Both the position numbers and the translations under genes were made by a program. This document shows positions 1-9,026 of a stretch of 64,000 nt of DNA, piece by piece. The notes below the pieces were generated by a model. The model saw only the letters and a program-made list of their open reading frames with translations. It was not told where the DNA came from and searched no databases. Origin of the DNA: Hyphomicrobiales bacterium (GTDB lineage Bacteria > Pseudomonadota > Alphaproteobacteria > Rhizobiales > Beijerinckiaceae); assembly GCA_027484655.1 (NCBI GenBank), contig JAIXSM010000079.1, positions 1 to 64,000 on the forward strand, in the 5' to 3' direction. Numbering within the stretch: position 1 is the first letter of the stretch; the number at the start of each line of letters is the position of its first letter.

Positions 1-105
1 TCGGCGGAGCGACAAGACCCGATCCCATCCCGAACTCGGCCGTCAAACGCTCCAGCGCCAATGGTACTATGTCTCAAGACCTGGGAGAGTAGGTCGTCGC
101 CAGGC
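1..105 (+). rRNA. rrf: 5S ribosomal RNA, 3' portion (5' end outside window)
   Basis: The sequence matches the conserved body of bacterial 5S rRNA: the GATCCCATCCCGAACTCGG block, the GCGCCAATGGTACT segment and the terminal GGGAGAGTAGGTCG helix strand. The first ten or so bases of the gene lie before the window, so this is the tail of an rRNA operon read left to right. A perfect intrinsic terminator follows about 40 bases downstream. The 3' end is placed by analogy with other alphaproteobacterial 5S genes and may be off by a few bases. Confidence 0.95.
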
Positions 106-145
106 CTGCAAAGAACAGTTAAAACCCTTTTCATACAAGATAACT

Positions 146-182
146 AAACGCCCCCGCGCTCAAACCGCGGGGGCGTTTGCGT
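146..182 (+). terminator. Intrinsic terminator of the rRNA operon
   Basis: A 13-bp perfect inverted repeat (146-158 paired with 166-178) encloses a 7-base loop. The descending arm ends in GTTT. It sits about 40 bases past the 5S rRNA end and before the next gene, as expected for the end of an rRNA operon. Confidence 0.85.
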
Positions 183-325
183 TTGGAGCCTCTCCACGCC
201 CGAAAGGGCAGCGGTAAGGGAGGCTGCGCGGGGCCGGGGATCCTCTTTCTTAGCAGTGTCGAATCATGCGAGCATCGCATTACGCGTTGGCGCGGCGTCG
301 CGCCGTGCCGGGAGCACAATAGTTC

Positions 326-1651
326 GTGACTCATCTTGAGCGCATTGCCGCCTTCGTTTGCGGCTCGGACATGGCATCCATGCCAGCGGTGCATCGCGCC
401 CGTCTGAGGTTGCACGCAGCCGATGCAGGCGTTGCGCTTATCGCGGCGGCCAGGTCGCCCGAGGGGCGGCATTTGCGCGCGTTGGCGAGGGGTCGCGGCG
501 ATATCGAAGGGACCGCAGGCCTTGCCACAGCCCTCATCCGCACTGCGGAGACGGACGATATTCACCTGGGCTCGTGTGTGACGCCAACATCTGTCGCGCT
601 TCCGGCCGCGGCGCTTACGGGCGCGCGTGAGGCAACCACGGTTGAGAATGCGCTTCGGGTCTGCGTTGAGCTTGCAGTGCGCCTGGGGCGCGCAATCGAT
701 GGGCCGAGCGCGCTGTATCGTGGAGTTTGGCCCACCTGCTTTGCTGCCCCGTTTGCAGTCGCGGCTGCAATTGCAAGAGTTCGCGGTCTTAACGAGCGAG
801 AAACGACGCATGCGCTTTCTCTCTCGCTGATGATGTCCAGCGGCCGTGGTGGGCGCTTTGGCGGTGAGCCTTCAGGGCGTTGGGTTCTCCTCATGGGGGC
901 AGTCGCCGATGGCGCTCGTGCCGTTGATGCTGCAGCGCACGGGTTTCAGGGCGATCCGGCTTTACTCGACGGTCCCTGGCTCAAGAACGCTGTTGGCGTC
1001 GAGGCCGACGTCGGAGCGCTTGTTGACGATCTGTCGCGGCCCATAGCTTGGGAAGGGCTCGGAATGAAGCCTTTCTCTACAGCACGGCAAGCGCTGGCCC
1101 CTGTGCAGGCGCTCAACGAGTTGATCGCGGAGGGACTCGATCCCGCCTGCATAGACACTGTTGAAGTCTTTGCGCCACAGGCATTTGCGGCGATGATTTC
1201 CCGGCCGCTGGAGCCCCTGCGGTCGTCGGGTTACGTGCATGTAGGTTTTCAGATGGCGTTGGCTGCGCTGAAACCATCGGCGCTTCTCGATCTCGATCGG
1301 TCCGATGTGATCACGGACAGGACCCTGCGCGCGTTTGCCGACCGTGTGCGCGTTGTGGCGGATCCTGCGCTCGACGCGTTGTATCCCGAAGCTTGGCCCG
1401 CTGAGATTTGCGTCTGTGCTGGCGGACGGGAACTGCGCAGACGTGTTGACGTGGCGCACGGCGACGCGTCAGATCCTCTCTCCGCGGACGAGGTGCGGGC
1501 CAAGTCCCGCAGCTTGCTTCGGCCCCTTATGAGCGCCGCCGAGGCGGAGACCACAATCGCCGTGTTTGAAAATGCTTTTGAGGCCGACAACGCCTTCGCC
1601 ACAGCCGCATTTTGCATGCGCGAGGCTCTGGCGCAGCCTGCATCCGGCTGA
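326..1651 (+). CDS. MmgE/PrpD family protein
   Basis: 441 residues with a GTG start and a GGAG motif 11 bases upstream. The protein follows the MmgE/PrpD (2-methylcitrate dehydratase-like) pattern. An all-helical N-terminal part carries the family signature DDIHLGSCVTPTSVALPAA near residue 80. It is followed by the GRGGRFGGEPSGR region and the lid-domain lysine segment GMKPFSTARQ near residue 250. Family members include 2-methylcitrate dehydratase, cis-aconitate decarboxylase and many of unknown substrate. It stands alone between the rRNA operon and a convergent outer-membrane channel gene, so context does not name the substrate. The assignment is to family only. Confidence 0.85.
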   Translation: MTHLERIAAFVCGSDMASMPAVHRARLRLHAADAGVALIAAARSPEGRHLRALARGRGDIEGTAGLATALIRTAETDDIHLGSCVTPTSVALPAAALTGAREATTVENALRVCVELAVRLGRAIDGPSALYRGVWPTCFAAPFAVAAAIARVRGLNERETTHALSLSLMMSSGRGGRFGGEPSGRWVLLMGAVADGARAVDAAAHGFQGDPALLDGPWLKNAVGVEADVGALVDDLSRPIAWEGLGMKPFSTARQALAPVQALNELIAEGLDPACIDTVEVFAPQAFAAMISRPLEPLRSSGYVHVGFQMALAALKPSALLDLDRSDVITDRTLRAFADRVRVVADPALDALYPEAWPAEICVCAGGRELRRRVDVAHGDASDPLSADEVRAKSRSLLRPLMSAAEAETTIAVFENAFEADNAFATAAFCMREALAQPASG

Positions 1652-1992
1652 AGCGGTCGGCTTCTTTACCGTCCTCGGCGCTTCCAAAAACCTCATGGCG
1701 GATTGAGGTGTGAGTAACTCACGGCGCTTTATCGCTGAGGGGCCGCAGCATCGCCCGCGTGGTTTCGTGCACGCGCGTCGTCACAAATCTGACGGTCAGT
1801 GATTTCAATACCTGGTGCCTGCTCAAGCTATGTGTAAACATGCCTTCAGCAGACGTTGAGGCGAAGAGCTACCTCGCTCTGGATCCCTATTTTCGGGGCA
1901 TATTCCTACGTCCAACCGGCATCGATTTCGACGCAAAATGCTTTAGCCCGTAAACGCGTGCCGTCTGGTGTTTGCGGCTCTTGCCTCTCGGA
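1652..1992. other. Non-coding stretch between convergent genes
   Basis: No convincing gene. A short plus-strand frame at about 1861-1908 encodes YLALDPYFRG, which resembles the YLSLDPYMRG motif of NADP-dependent (curcumin reductase/YncB type) oxidoreductases. It may be a gene remnant or chance. No clear terminator was found. Confidence 0.4.
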
Positions 1993-3045
1993 TCAATGCC
2001 TCGTCGTATGTGGCGTTGTGGCGCCGAGCGGGATTGTCAGCGTTACAAAGCCCGCATTGCCCGCAAGCCGATTTGTTGCGTTGAATTCGTGAAGCCAGCG
2101 TACAGAGGTCAGTATGGGGGTCTTTCCAATCTGAAAGTTGTAAGTAAGGCTCGGACCGATTGCCGACACCTCGCCCTTGAATGGACCCAATACCGCTCCG
2201 GCTCCACTGTCGCCTGTAATCTGCTTGTAATGGTATCCTGCCAGACCCACAGCGAATGACTTGGAGAAGTGCCGCATCACAGCACCTTCAACATGGAATT
2301 CTGCACCCGTCTTGTAGTTTGTATCCGTGTTTTCACCGTTAAAAGTAATACCCGGAGCGATGGACACCTCCCAGCCAGACGCGGGGTCCAACCATGTCAC
2401 GGCTGCTGTAAGATCGGCAGCCCAACGGTTGAAGCCGATGTTCACAAGGTCTCGCTTTGCGTAACTACCCACCGGGATATTGAGGAGACCAGTGAGTTTC
2501 CAATGAAACGGACCTGCACTCCATCCGATGAACGCTGTTATGAGCGGGTCGCCCATAGCAAATGTGTCGTCCGAGACCCTGATGCTGCGGCCGCTGTTCA
2601 AAGTGGTGGTATCTGGAAAAGTGAGTGTCCTAAGAGCTGTAACGTCTATATCAACGCTCTGGTAGCCGAAGGGAGCGAGGACACCCACACCAAGGCGTCC
2701 GCCTAATACTGTCTCGGGCGCAACCCACATCACAGAAGCCACGTCCATGGCAACGTTCGCTCTCGCCTTCACAGACCCATCGATACGCAAGCTGCCAAAC
2801 GACGGCAGCGATGTTCCAGCGCTGCCAAGAGTCCAACTCACTGCCGCGTCACCGCTGGCGCTACCCGTGTACAGGTATGTGAACGACGAGGCATAAAAGC
2901 CCGGCGGCGGCGTCATGCCCGCCATTGAAGCGGTGGCCCCGAGAAGATAGACACTCTTGCCCTCCTCTGCCGCAAACGCATCCGCGCCACTTACCAGCGC
3001 GCCCGCAATGAGGGCACGGTACATGCTTTTGCGATTAAATTTCAT
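1993..3045 (-). CDS. SphA / MetA-pathway outer-membrane transporter family protein
   Basis: 350 residues. The N-terminal signal peptide has a charged MKFNRK start, a hydrophobic stretch and ADAFAAEE as the likely cleavage region. The mature part is rich in alternating hydrophobic and aromatic beta strands and ends in a strand-like VTLTIPLGA. It contains the GxGxLAPFGY and GLLNIPVGSY segments seen in the Phenol_MetA_deg family (COG4313), outer-membrane channels linked to uptake of aromatic and other hydrophobic compounds. It lies 72 bases downstream of the arylsulfatase on the same strand, so the two may be co-transcribed. Substrate unknown. Confidence 0.8.
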   Translation of the reverse strand: MKFNRKSMYRALIAGALVSGADAFAAEEGKSVYLLGATASMAGMTPPPGFYASSFTYLYTGSASGDAAVSWTLGSAGTSLPSFGSLRIDGSVKARANVAMDVASVMWVAPETVLGGRLGVGVLAPFGYQSVDIDVTALRTLTFPDTTTLNSGRSIRVSDDTFAMGDPLITAFIGWSAGPFHWKLTGLLNIPVGSYAKRDLVNIGFNRWAADLTAAVTWLDPASGWEVSIAPGITFNGENTDTNYKTGAEFHVEGAVMRHFSKSFAVGLAGYHYKQITGDSGAGAVLGPFKGEVSAIGPSLTYNFQIGKTPILTSVRWLHEFNATNRLAGNAGFVTLTIPLGATTPHTTRH

Positions 3046-3117
3046 TCGCAGAGCTCCCGCAATGCTCGTTGCACCATGATGGTCAGATGTAGACAGTCTT
3101 AACGAGATCAGCCCTAT

Positions 3118-4770
3118 TTACCGAGCCTTTGCGCATATAGGCGACTCGCTCGGCAGGATGACGTTGTTTATGCGGGCGTACTCGCTCCAGCGGCTCAGCA
3201 AACTATCTTTTATCTTCTGATTTAGGCTGGAGACATCCTGTGTCTCGCCAGGGTCGGCTGACACATCGTAAAGCTGCCATTCTCCGGGGCCGGCAGGCGG
3301 GCAGAGCCAGAGAAGTTTCCATTTGCCCTGGCGGATGGCGCGATTGCCGAAAAGCTCGAAGCCGAGCCAGTCTGTCGGTTCGCGTAACTCCATGCGCGAC
3401 TGATCGAGAACAGGAATGAGAGACATGCCCTGCAATGGAGCGACGGGCTGGCCGTTATATGTATTCGGATAGGCGACCCCCGCGACGTGGAGCAATGAAG
3501 CAGGGATGTCCATCACATGCGTGAGCGCATCCGAAATCCGTCCGCTCCCGCGTACACCGTGGCCAGCTACGATCATCGGCGCGCGGATCCCGCCTTCGGA
3601 TTGGAATCCCTTGAACATCCGGAAGGGGCCAGCGCTGACCTGCGCCCACGCGGGGCCGTACTGGATGAACGTCCCCTTTTTGCCCCACTCGTTGAAGTTG
3701 GTGTTGTTCCACGGCGCTCCAACGTTCATGATGTTTCCTTCAGGACCATTGTCCGAAAGGAAGATAAAGAGCGTATCGTCGAAGAGTTTGTTGTCCTTGA
3801 GATAGCGAACAAGGCGGCCGATATTGGAGTCGAGGTGCTCCAGCATCGCTGCGTAAAGCTCCATCCGGCGGGCTGACTGCTTCCTTTCTTCCTGTGAAAG
3901 AGCGCTCCAGGCCGGAATGCTCGGCAGCCGCGGAAAGACAGTTGCGTTTTGTCCAAGTATTTCGAGTTGCTTCATGCGTTCGATGCGGGCCGAGCGGGTC
4001 GCGTCATAGCCCTGGTCGTAGCGGCCCTTGTACCGGTCGAGCCAATCCTCGGGCAGTTGAAACGGATCGTGCGGCGCCTGAAACGCCAGATAGGCGAAGA
4101 AGGGTTTTCCGTCTGACTTGTTCTCGCCGATGTTGTCGATGATGGCGTTGGTATAATCTACGCTTGAATGAAAGCCCGCGCGCAGTTCCGTTAGGGGCTT
4201 TCCGTTGCGGGTGTAGAGCTGTCTCTCGCCGCTGGCTCCCCACATGTCATCGAAATGGCTCCCGCCTCCCGGTATGAGCGTCAGATCCCGTTCGAATCCC
4301 CGCGCAGCGGGGAAGTGTTGCGGCTCATGGCCCATGTGCCACTTGCCGGCCATGTAGGTATGGTAGCCCGCGTCCCGGAGAAGCGACGCCACAGGCGCCA
4401 CACGCATATTTAGATAACCCTCGTAACCCGGCTTGCCCCTTTGGTTTGTAGCCATGAACTCCGCCATGTTGCCAAGGCCCGCGACATGATTGTCGACGCC
4501 GCTGAGCAACATGGAGCGCGTTGGCGAACAAGTGGGTCCAACATAGAAGTTGGTGAAGCGAACGCCTGCTGACGCCAACGCATCGATGTTCGGTGTGCTG
4601 ATTTCGCCGCCGAAGCTGCCGATGTCTGCGTAGCCCGCGTCGTCTGCAACTATCAATACAATGTTGGGACGGCGGTCTTGTGCTAATGCAGACGTCAACG
4701 AAGCGCTAAGAAGAAACGCAACGCCAGAGGCCACTCCGATAAGGCCAGAAAGAGTTCGCATTCCGGGCAT
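3118..4770 (-). CDS. Exported arylsulfatase, Cys-type
   Basis: 550 residues. A signal peptide (hydrophobic residues about 8-30, ending SALAQD) points to the periplasm. The metal-binding start RPNIVLIVADDAGYADIG gives Asp43 and Asp44, and the sulfatase signature CSPTR (Cys81) is converted to formylglycine in active enzymes. Further family segments are MAGKWHMGH and FIFLSDNGPEG. The length matches AtsA-type arylsulfatases, which hydrolyse sulfate esters. A formylglycine-generating enzyme is needed but is not in this window. It is probably co-transcribed with the downstream outer-membrane channel, which suggests uptake and desulfation of a sulfated compound; that link is an inference. Confidence 0.93.
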   Translation of the reverse strand: MPGMRTLSGLIGVASGVAFLLSASLTSALAQDRRPNIVLIVADDAGYADIGSFGGEISTPNIDALASAGVRFTNFYVGPTCSPTRSMLLSGVDNHVAGLGNMAEFMATNQRGKPGYEGYLNMRVAPVASLLRDAGYHTYMAGKWHMGHEPQHFPAARGFERDLTLIPGGGSHFDDMWGASGERQLYTRNGKPLTELRAGFHSSVDYTNAIIDNIGENKSDGKPFFAYLAFQAPHDPFQLPEDWLDRYKGRYDQGYDATRSARIERMKQLEILGQNATVFPRLPSIPAWSALSQEERKQSARRMELYAAMLEHLDSNIGRLVRYLKDNKLFDDTLFIFLSDNGPEGNIMNVGAPWNNTNFNEWGKKGTFIQYGPAWAQVSAGPFRMFKGFQSEGGIRAPMIVAGHGVRGSGRISDALTHVMDIPASLLHVAGVAYPNTYNGQPVAPLQGMSLIPVLDQSRMELREPTDWLGFELFGNRAIRQGKWKLLWLCPPAGPGEWQLYDVSADPGETQDVSSLNQKIKDSLLSRWSEYARINNVILPSESPICAKAR

Positions 4771-5237
4771 CGCGTACTCTCCACAGAGGCATAATTAGTC
4801 TGACTTCGACTTGACCGCGTATCGCCATCAGACGAGCGGCCTCGCCGCCCGAGGCCTAATGAAGACACGGCTCACCGATTCAGCTGTGTGGTTTCTAGCC
4901 AAAACTGAAATATATGTCAATAATTGCGATGAAGGCCTACTAAGCCATTTCATCATGTCCGAAAGCATCGCCCGAACTGTTCAGCATGGAGCTGCATGTG
5001 GCGGGGCTCTTTGTGCGCCGCGTCGCTTCAGGCTCAGGCCGGCACAGTGCGACTTGTCTCGTGGGCGCCGAGGCTTTGGGCGGCGATCGGTTCGTATCGA
5101 GATTGGGCGGGCGAGCCGGCGCCGCTGCTGTCGATAATGGGAATAAGCGTTGCGGGCGCAGGCGTCGTGTAGATAAGTAGCGCCGAGCTACAGTCCGGCG
5201 GGCGTGCGGCCCGCCGGCGCTGCTGGGATGTTCAGGA
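4771..5237. other. Non-coding region upstream of the arylsulfatase
   Basis: No gene recognised. It should hold the arylsulfatase promoter (an AT-richer patch lies near 4890-4935) and, at its right end, a strong GC hairpin beyond the stop of the 2OG oxygenase. Confidence 0.5.
5195..5217 (-). terminator. GC-rich hairpin past the 2OG oxygenase gene
   Basis: A perfect 9-bp stem (5195-5203 with 5209-5217) with a 5-base loop lies 20 bases beyond the stop codon of the minus-strand oxygenase. It has no T-run on either side, so it may be a transcript-stabilising hairpin or a non-canonical terminator. Confidence 0.4.
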
Positions 5238-6230
5238 TCAGAGCTTCTTGGCGAAGTTTGCGGCGATGCGCTGCAGCAGGTAGTCCCGCGCCGAAATGGG
5301 GTCGTACATCTTCTTCGGACCCTGGACGATCGCATCCGCATTCGCCTGTGCGAAAAAGGCGATCGAATAGCGCGGGCCCTGATATTCGCCGAGCTTTGGC
5401 ATGCGCACGCGATGAAGTGTTGATTGCAACTCGTCGTCGCTCCAGCGCATCAGCATATCGCCGATGTTACAGGTGATGACGCCCGGCAGCGGCTCTACGC
5501 TCGTCCATTCATGGGTGTCGAACTCCTTGCCGGGGCAAACCTGAAGGCCGCCCTGGCCGGACTTCTGATGCAGCAGCGTGAGACAATCGTAGTCGGTGTG
5601 CGCGCCTGCGCGCCAGAGGTCGAAGTCCTCCGGCTTGCAGTTCTCCATGGGCAGGTAATGCAGCAGCCGCAACGTGCTCTGATACTGTGGCGATGACGGA
5701 TCGTGGCGCACCGTGAAGAACCCATCGTCGAAGCCCATCTTGAATGCAAAGCAGGAGAGCACCTTCGTCGCCAACGCCCAGTTCATCTTCTCGAACTCGA
5801 GCATCAGGGCCTTGAAGCCTTTGATCTCCTCGTCCGTCGGCCAGAGCTTCTCCATGTGGGGAACGGTGATCTGGTAGGACTCTTTGCGGTCGGCCGTGCC
5901 GGTCGAAGGGCGTACCTGCGCCATATACTCCCAGCCCCAGTTCGTGCCCTTGAGCATGGGGTACTTCGCCTTAACGTCGTGGGGCAGGCCAAAGAATCGT
6001 TCGGACATCTCGAAGGCCGCGTCGATCTTATCCTGCGGCAGGCCGTGGTTGATCAATTGGAAGAAGCCGGACTCCGTCGAGGCCGCCCATAGCTCGTCGG
6101 CGATCTCGGTCTTGCGACGCTCGAAATCCGACATGTCGATCCTGCGGACTTCCCGGCTCTTCTCCATGCCTACTTCGCCGATTGTCGTTTCCTTGTTCAG
6201 TTCCTCAAGGGCATAGTTTGCGGCTTGCAT
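5238..6230 (-). CDS. 2-oxoglutarate and Fe(II)-dependent oxygenase, isopenicillin N synthase-like
   Basis: 330 residues. The N-terminal DIOX_N region includes GFFQLINHG near residue 55. The catalytic double-stranded beta helix shows the iron triad His211, Asp213 (AHTDYDCLTLL) and His273 (STLHRV), followed by Arg287-x-Ser289 (RYSIAFF), which binds 2-oxoglutarate. Relatives hydroxylate or oxidise small molecules, and the substrate here cannot be read from sequence. The gene lies 141 bases downstream of, and in the same direction as, a pterin/purine-deaminase-like amidohydrolase. The two probably act on the same heterocyclic compound (inference). Confidence 0.9.
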   Translation of the reverse strand: MQAANYALEELNKETTIGEVGMEKSREVRRIDMSDFERRKTEIADELWAASTESGFFQLINHGLPQDKIDAAFEMSERFFGLPHDVKAKYPMLKGTNWGWEYMAQVRPSTGTADRKESYQITVPHMEKLWPTDEEIKGFKALMLEFEKMNWALATKVLSCFAFKMGFDDGFFTVRHDPSSPQYQSTLRLLHYLPMENCKPEDFDLWRAGAHTDYDCLTLLHQKSGQGGLQVCPGKEFDTHEWTSVEPLPGVITCNIGDMLMRWSDDELQSTLHRVRMPKLGEYQGPRYSIAFFAQANADAIVQGPKKMYDPISARDYLLQRIAANFAKKL

Positions 6231-6371
6231 GACAACCTCTATTCGTATTTGCAGATCAATCCGCGCGAGTGAAGAAGCAATGACCGAAGCCTAAGATGCT
6301 GACCGCTTCGACTCCCGTCTGCTCTGCGGCTGGCTGAGTCATCGTGGAGCCTGGGCTCTCCTCTCTTCCTG

Positions 6372-7748
6372 TTAGGCGACGACCTGCGCGGCCATGCGCG
6401 CGACAATGCGATTCGCGTCGGCGGCGAGCTGCTCCATGTCGAGCCATGGGAGTTTTCCGTCGCGTACGATCTCGCGGCCCTGTACGAAACTATGACGCAC
6501 TTGCGCCTGCCCGCCGGAGATAACCGGACTGGCGTAGAAATCGTGTTGGCCGAGATAGCGTGGATTAGTGAGATCGAAGATCGCGATATCGGCGGATTTG
6601 CCGAGCTCGATGGTTCCCGCTGCATCCAGACCAAGCACTTTTGCGCCGCCCGCCGTGGCCCAACGCAGGATTTCATCCGCCGCAACCGCGCCCGCGCCCT
6701 TGGTGGCGCGATGGACTGTGAAGGCGGCGTAGAGCGCTGACGTCATGTCGGCAGCCTCGTTTGCGGCAGCGCCGTCAACGGCGAGCGATACGTTTCCGCC
6801 AAGGCGAGAAAGCTTGTCCGCTGGCGCCACGCCCGAGCCAAGCCGCGCATTGGCCTGTGGACAATGGGCCATGCCGGTCCCGGTTTCATAAAGTGCCTGA
6901 ATTTCGCTGTCGTCCATGGTGGTCAGGTGCGCGAACCAGACGTCGGGACCGAGCCATCCTTGCTTGCCGATCCAGTGGATGGGACGCATGCCGTATTTTG
7001 ATTCCGTCCAAGCGTCGTAGTCGCTTGTTTCGGAAAGATGCGTGTGCATGCGAAGGCCGCTCGACCTTGCAGTCTGAGCCATTTCCCGCAGTTCGCCTTC
7101 GTCGAGAGAGAATGTCGGCGTTGTGGGCGCCAGAACCACGCGGCGCATGGAATCTGGCGAGGCGTCATGCCAGCGTCCAGCGCTCTTCTCAACAGATGCG
7201 AGCATCTTTGCCAATGGCTCCGTCGGTATTGGCTTGATCCGTCCCTCGTCGAATGACCGGCCCATGGTCGCCCCGCCACGGCAGAAGACGAAGCGCACGC
7301 CGAACTTCGACGCGGTATCGAAGAGAAGATCGGCGGGATCGAAGTCGTAGGCGTCGGAGAAAATATAGTGATGATCCGCGATCGTCGTCGCGCCAGAAAG
7401 CGCCAGTTCGGCCATGCCCACCATGGCTGAGACGCGAAGCGCTTCCTCGTCGAGCTTGTCCCAATAGGTGTAAGGTACGACGCGCAGCCATCGAAACAGA
7501 TTGGAATCGAGGCCGTCGGTGACGCCCTTCATCAGGCTCTGGAAGAGGTGATGATGCGTGTTCACGAGGCCCGGCGTGACGACGCATCCGCTCGCATCGA
7601 CGATCTTTTCGCCGGGCTCCGGCGCCAGCGCGCCGATCTGCGCGATCACGCCGCCGCGCACGCGAATGTCGCCGGTCGTGCGGGCTCTGTTGTCCGCCAA
7701 GCCTGTGAAGATGCCGCGTGCGCCTTTGATCAGAAAGTTTGTCATCAT
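6372..7748 (-). CDS. Amidohydrolase, isoxanthopterin/8-oxoguanine deaminase-like
   Basis: 458 residues of the cytosine/guanine-deaminase branch of amidohydrolases (COG0402). Metal ligands are visible: His65-x-His67 (NTHHHLFQSL), His237 (MHTHLSE) with the adjacent catalytic Glu240, His274 (WFAHLT) and Asp325 (VDGAAANE). The segments FCRGGAT, RRVVLAPTT and GMAHCPQAN recall, from memory, the isoxanthopterin deaminase subgroup more than classic guanine or atrazine hydrolases. The gene begins ATGATG, so either ATG could be used. It lies upstream of a 2OG-Fe(II) oxygenase in a probable operon. The exact substrate is uncertain. Confidence 0.85.
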   Translation of the reverse strand: MMTNFLIKGARGIFTGLADNRARTTGDIRVRGGVIAQIGALAPEPGEKIVDASGCVVTPGLVNTHHHLFQSLMKGVTDGLDSNLFRWLRVVPYTYWDKLDEEALRVSAMVGMAELALSGATTIADHHYIFSDAYDFDPADLLFDTASKFGVRFVFCRGGATMGRSFDEGRIKPIPTEPLAKMLASVEKSAGRWHDASPDSMRRVVLAPTTPTFSLDEGELREMAQTARSSGLRMHTHLSETSDYDAWTESKYGMRPIHWIGKQGWLGPDVWFAHLTTMDDSEIQALYETGTGMAHCPQANARLGSGVAPADKLSRLGGNVSLAVDGAAANEAADMTSALYAAFTVHRATKGAGAVAADEILRWATAGGAKVLGLDAAGTIELGKSADIAIFDLTNPRYLGQHDFYASPVISGGQAQVRHSFVQGREIVRDGKLPWLDMEQLAADANRIVARMAAQVVA

Positions 7749-8372
7749 ATTGCTTTCGGTAGGCTCCGGGGGAAAAAGACCTGTTGCGCAAGCTCAAGGA
7801 GATGGAAGGGCGCACGTGACACAAGCACAAGCAAGCCAGGGCCGGCCCATGCGTCTGGCAGCTTGAATAGAGAGGTTAAGAACTGGATGGAATAGCCGAC
7901 GCCGTTTTCCGCGGCGCCGACTGAGTACGTCCGAAATGAAGCGCTGCGAACGGCTCGCGGGTTGTGAGCGTGCGGTGTTCGGATCAATGGGGCCTGAGCG
8001 TGAGGCGCGTAGATAGAAGCGTGCATCAACAATCCCCCTCAATGGCGGCGTTGTGACGAGCAATGTCCCGGGCTAACCCTGACCGCTTCTACTCGCATCC
8101 CCTGTCAGGCAACCATCGTGCCAAGGCTTACATGAGGGATTGGGTCGGCGCCGGGGGCTAACATGGCGCATTTTTCGACAGTCTGCTCCATTGAGTAGCG
8201 ATTTGAGGTGGCAAGATGATCGGAGGCTGATTAGGGCACATGCGCGATGGGGCGTCGTCCCGGTAGCGATCGAGCGCCTGCGGCGCTTACGTATGTCCGC
8301 GTCCGAAACCTCTGGATTTTGATTAAATCCCGTGCACGAATTCCTGAATGAGAAAACACAGGAGAGGATTCG
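7749..8372. other. 624-base divergent intergenic region
   Basis: It lies between the start of the amidohydrolase (minus) and the DUF305 lipoprotein (plus), and must carry both promoters. I see no convincing gene, RNA or repeat. Short open frames here lack ribosome binding sites and family features. Confidence 0.4.
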
Positions 8373-8921
8373 ATGAGGCGACGACAGACCAATGTCCGGG
8401 GCAGGCGCTACGTCGCGCAGTTGGCGTTGGTAGTGACCGCTTTTCTGGCGCTCGCCGGGTGCAGCGACAGTGGCTCTGAGGTCGGGCGGCTCGAACGCCG
8501 CCTTGATGAGTTGGCTCGCGAGCTACGCCAGACCCGTGCGGAGACCCAGCGCGGTAACGAGCGGGTCATCGCCGCCCTTCAGGAACACTTCGCGCAGTCC
8601 ACCACCTACACCGCTCCCGCGCCTCTGGGCGAGCCTCCTGTAGCGATCGACAAAGAGCGGGCGATGGCTGTCTCGCGGGCGTTGCAGGCCGCGCACATCA
8701 CGATGAGCGAGCGCATGTCGGCAACCCCGTTGTCAGGCGACCCGGACAGGGATTTTCTTGCGCAGATGATCCCCCATCATGAAGGGGCTATCGACATGTC
8801 GCGCGTGCTGCTGAAGGATGGCGTGAGGCCTGAAGTGCGCCGTCTGGCGCAAGAGATCATCGCCCATCAGCAAGCAGAAATCGAGATGATGAAGCGCTGG
8901 CTCAACGCAGTAAGTCGCTAA
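8373..8921 (+). CDS. DUF305 domain lipoprotein
   Basis: 182 residues, ATG start with an AGGAGAGG ribosome binding site at about 8361. The N-terminus has a lipobox (LALAGC), so the protein should be an envelope lipoprotein. A heptad-like segment (about 38-68) precedes the DUF305 domain at about 120-180, with the typical MIPHHEGAIDMSRVLL and IIAHQQAEIEMMKRWL helices. The repeated His and Met residues of these helices are characteristic of this ferritin-like family, often found with copper genes. No direct partner is adjacent, although a copper locus lies 6 kb to the right. Confidence 0.9.
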   Translation: MRRRQTNVRGRRYVAQLALVVTAFLALAGCSDSGSEVGRLERRLDELARELRQTRAETQRGNERVIAALQEHFAQSTTYTAPAPLGEPPVAIDKERAMAVSRALQAAHITMSERMSATPLSGDPDRDFLAQMIPHHEGAIDMSRVLLKDGVRPEVRRLAQEIIAHQQAEIEMMKRWLNAVSR

Positions 8922-9026
8922 CGCCCGATTTGACTTCAGCTGAGCGAGGATCAAGGCCAATTATGCAACGCTATGGGGATGAGCGGCCGTAAACCCGGGC
9001 AGGCGCGACAGAGTTCGGGCGGGCTT

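Noticed and set aside
8140-8322. Small plus-strand frame before the DUF305 gene
   Set aside because: No ribosome binding site, no hydrophobic or domain pattern.
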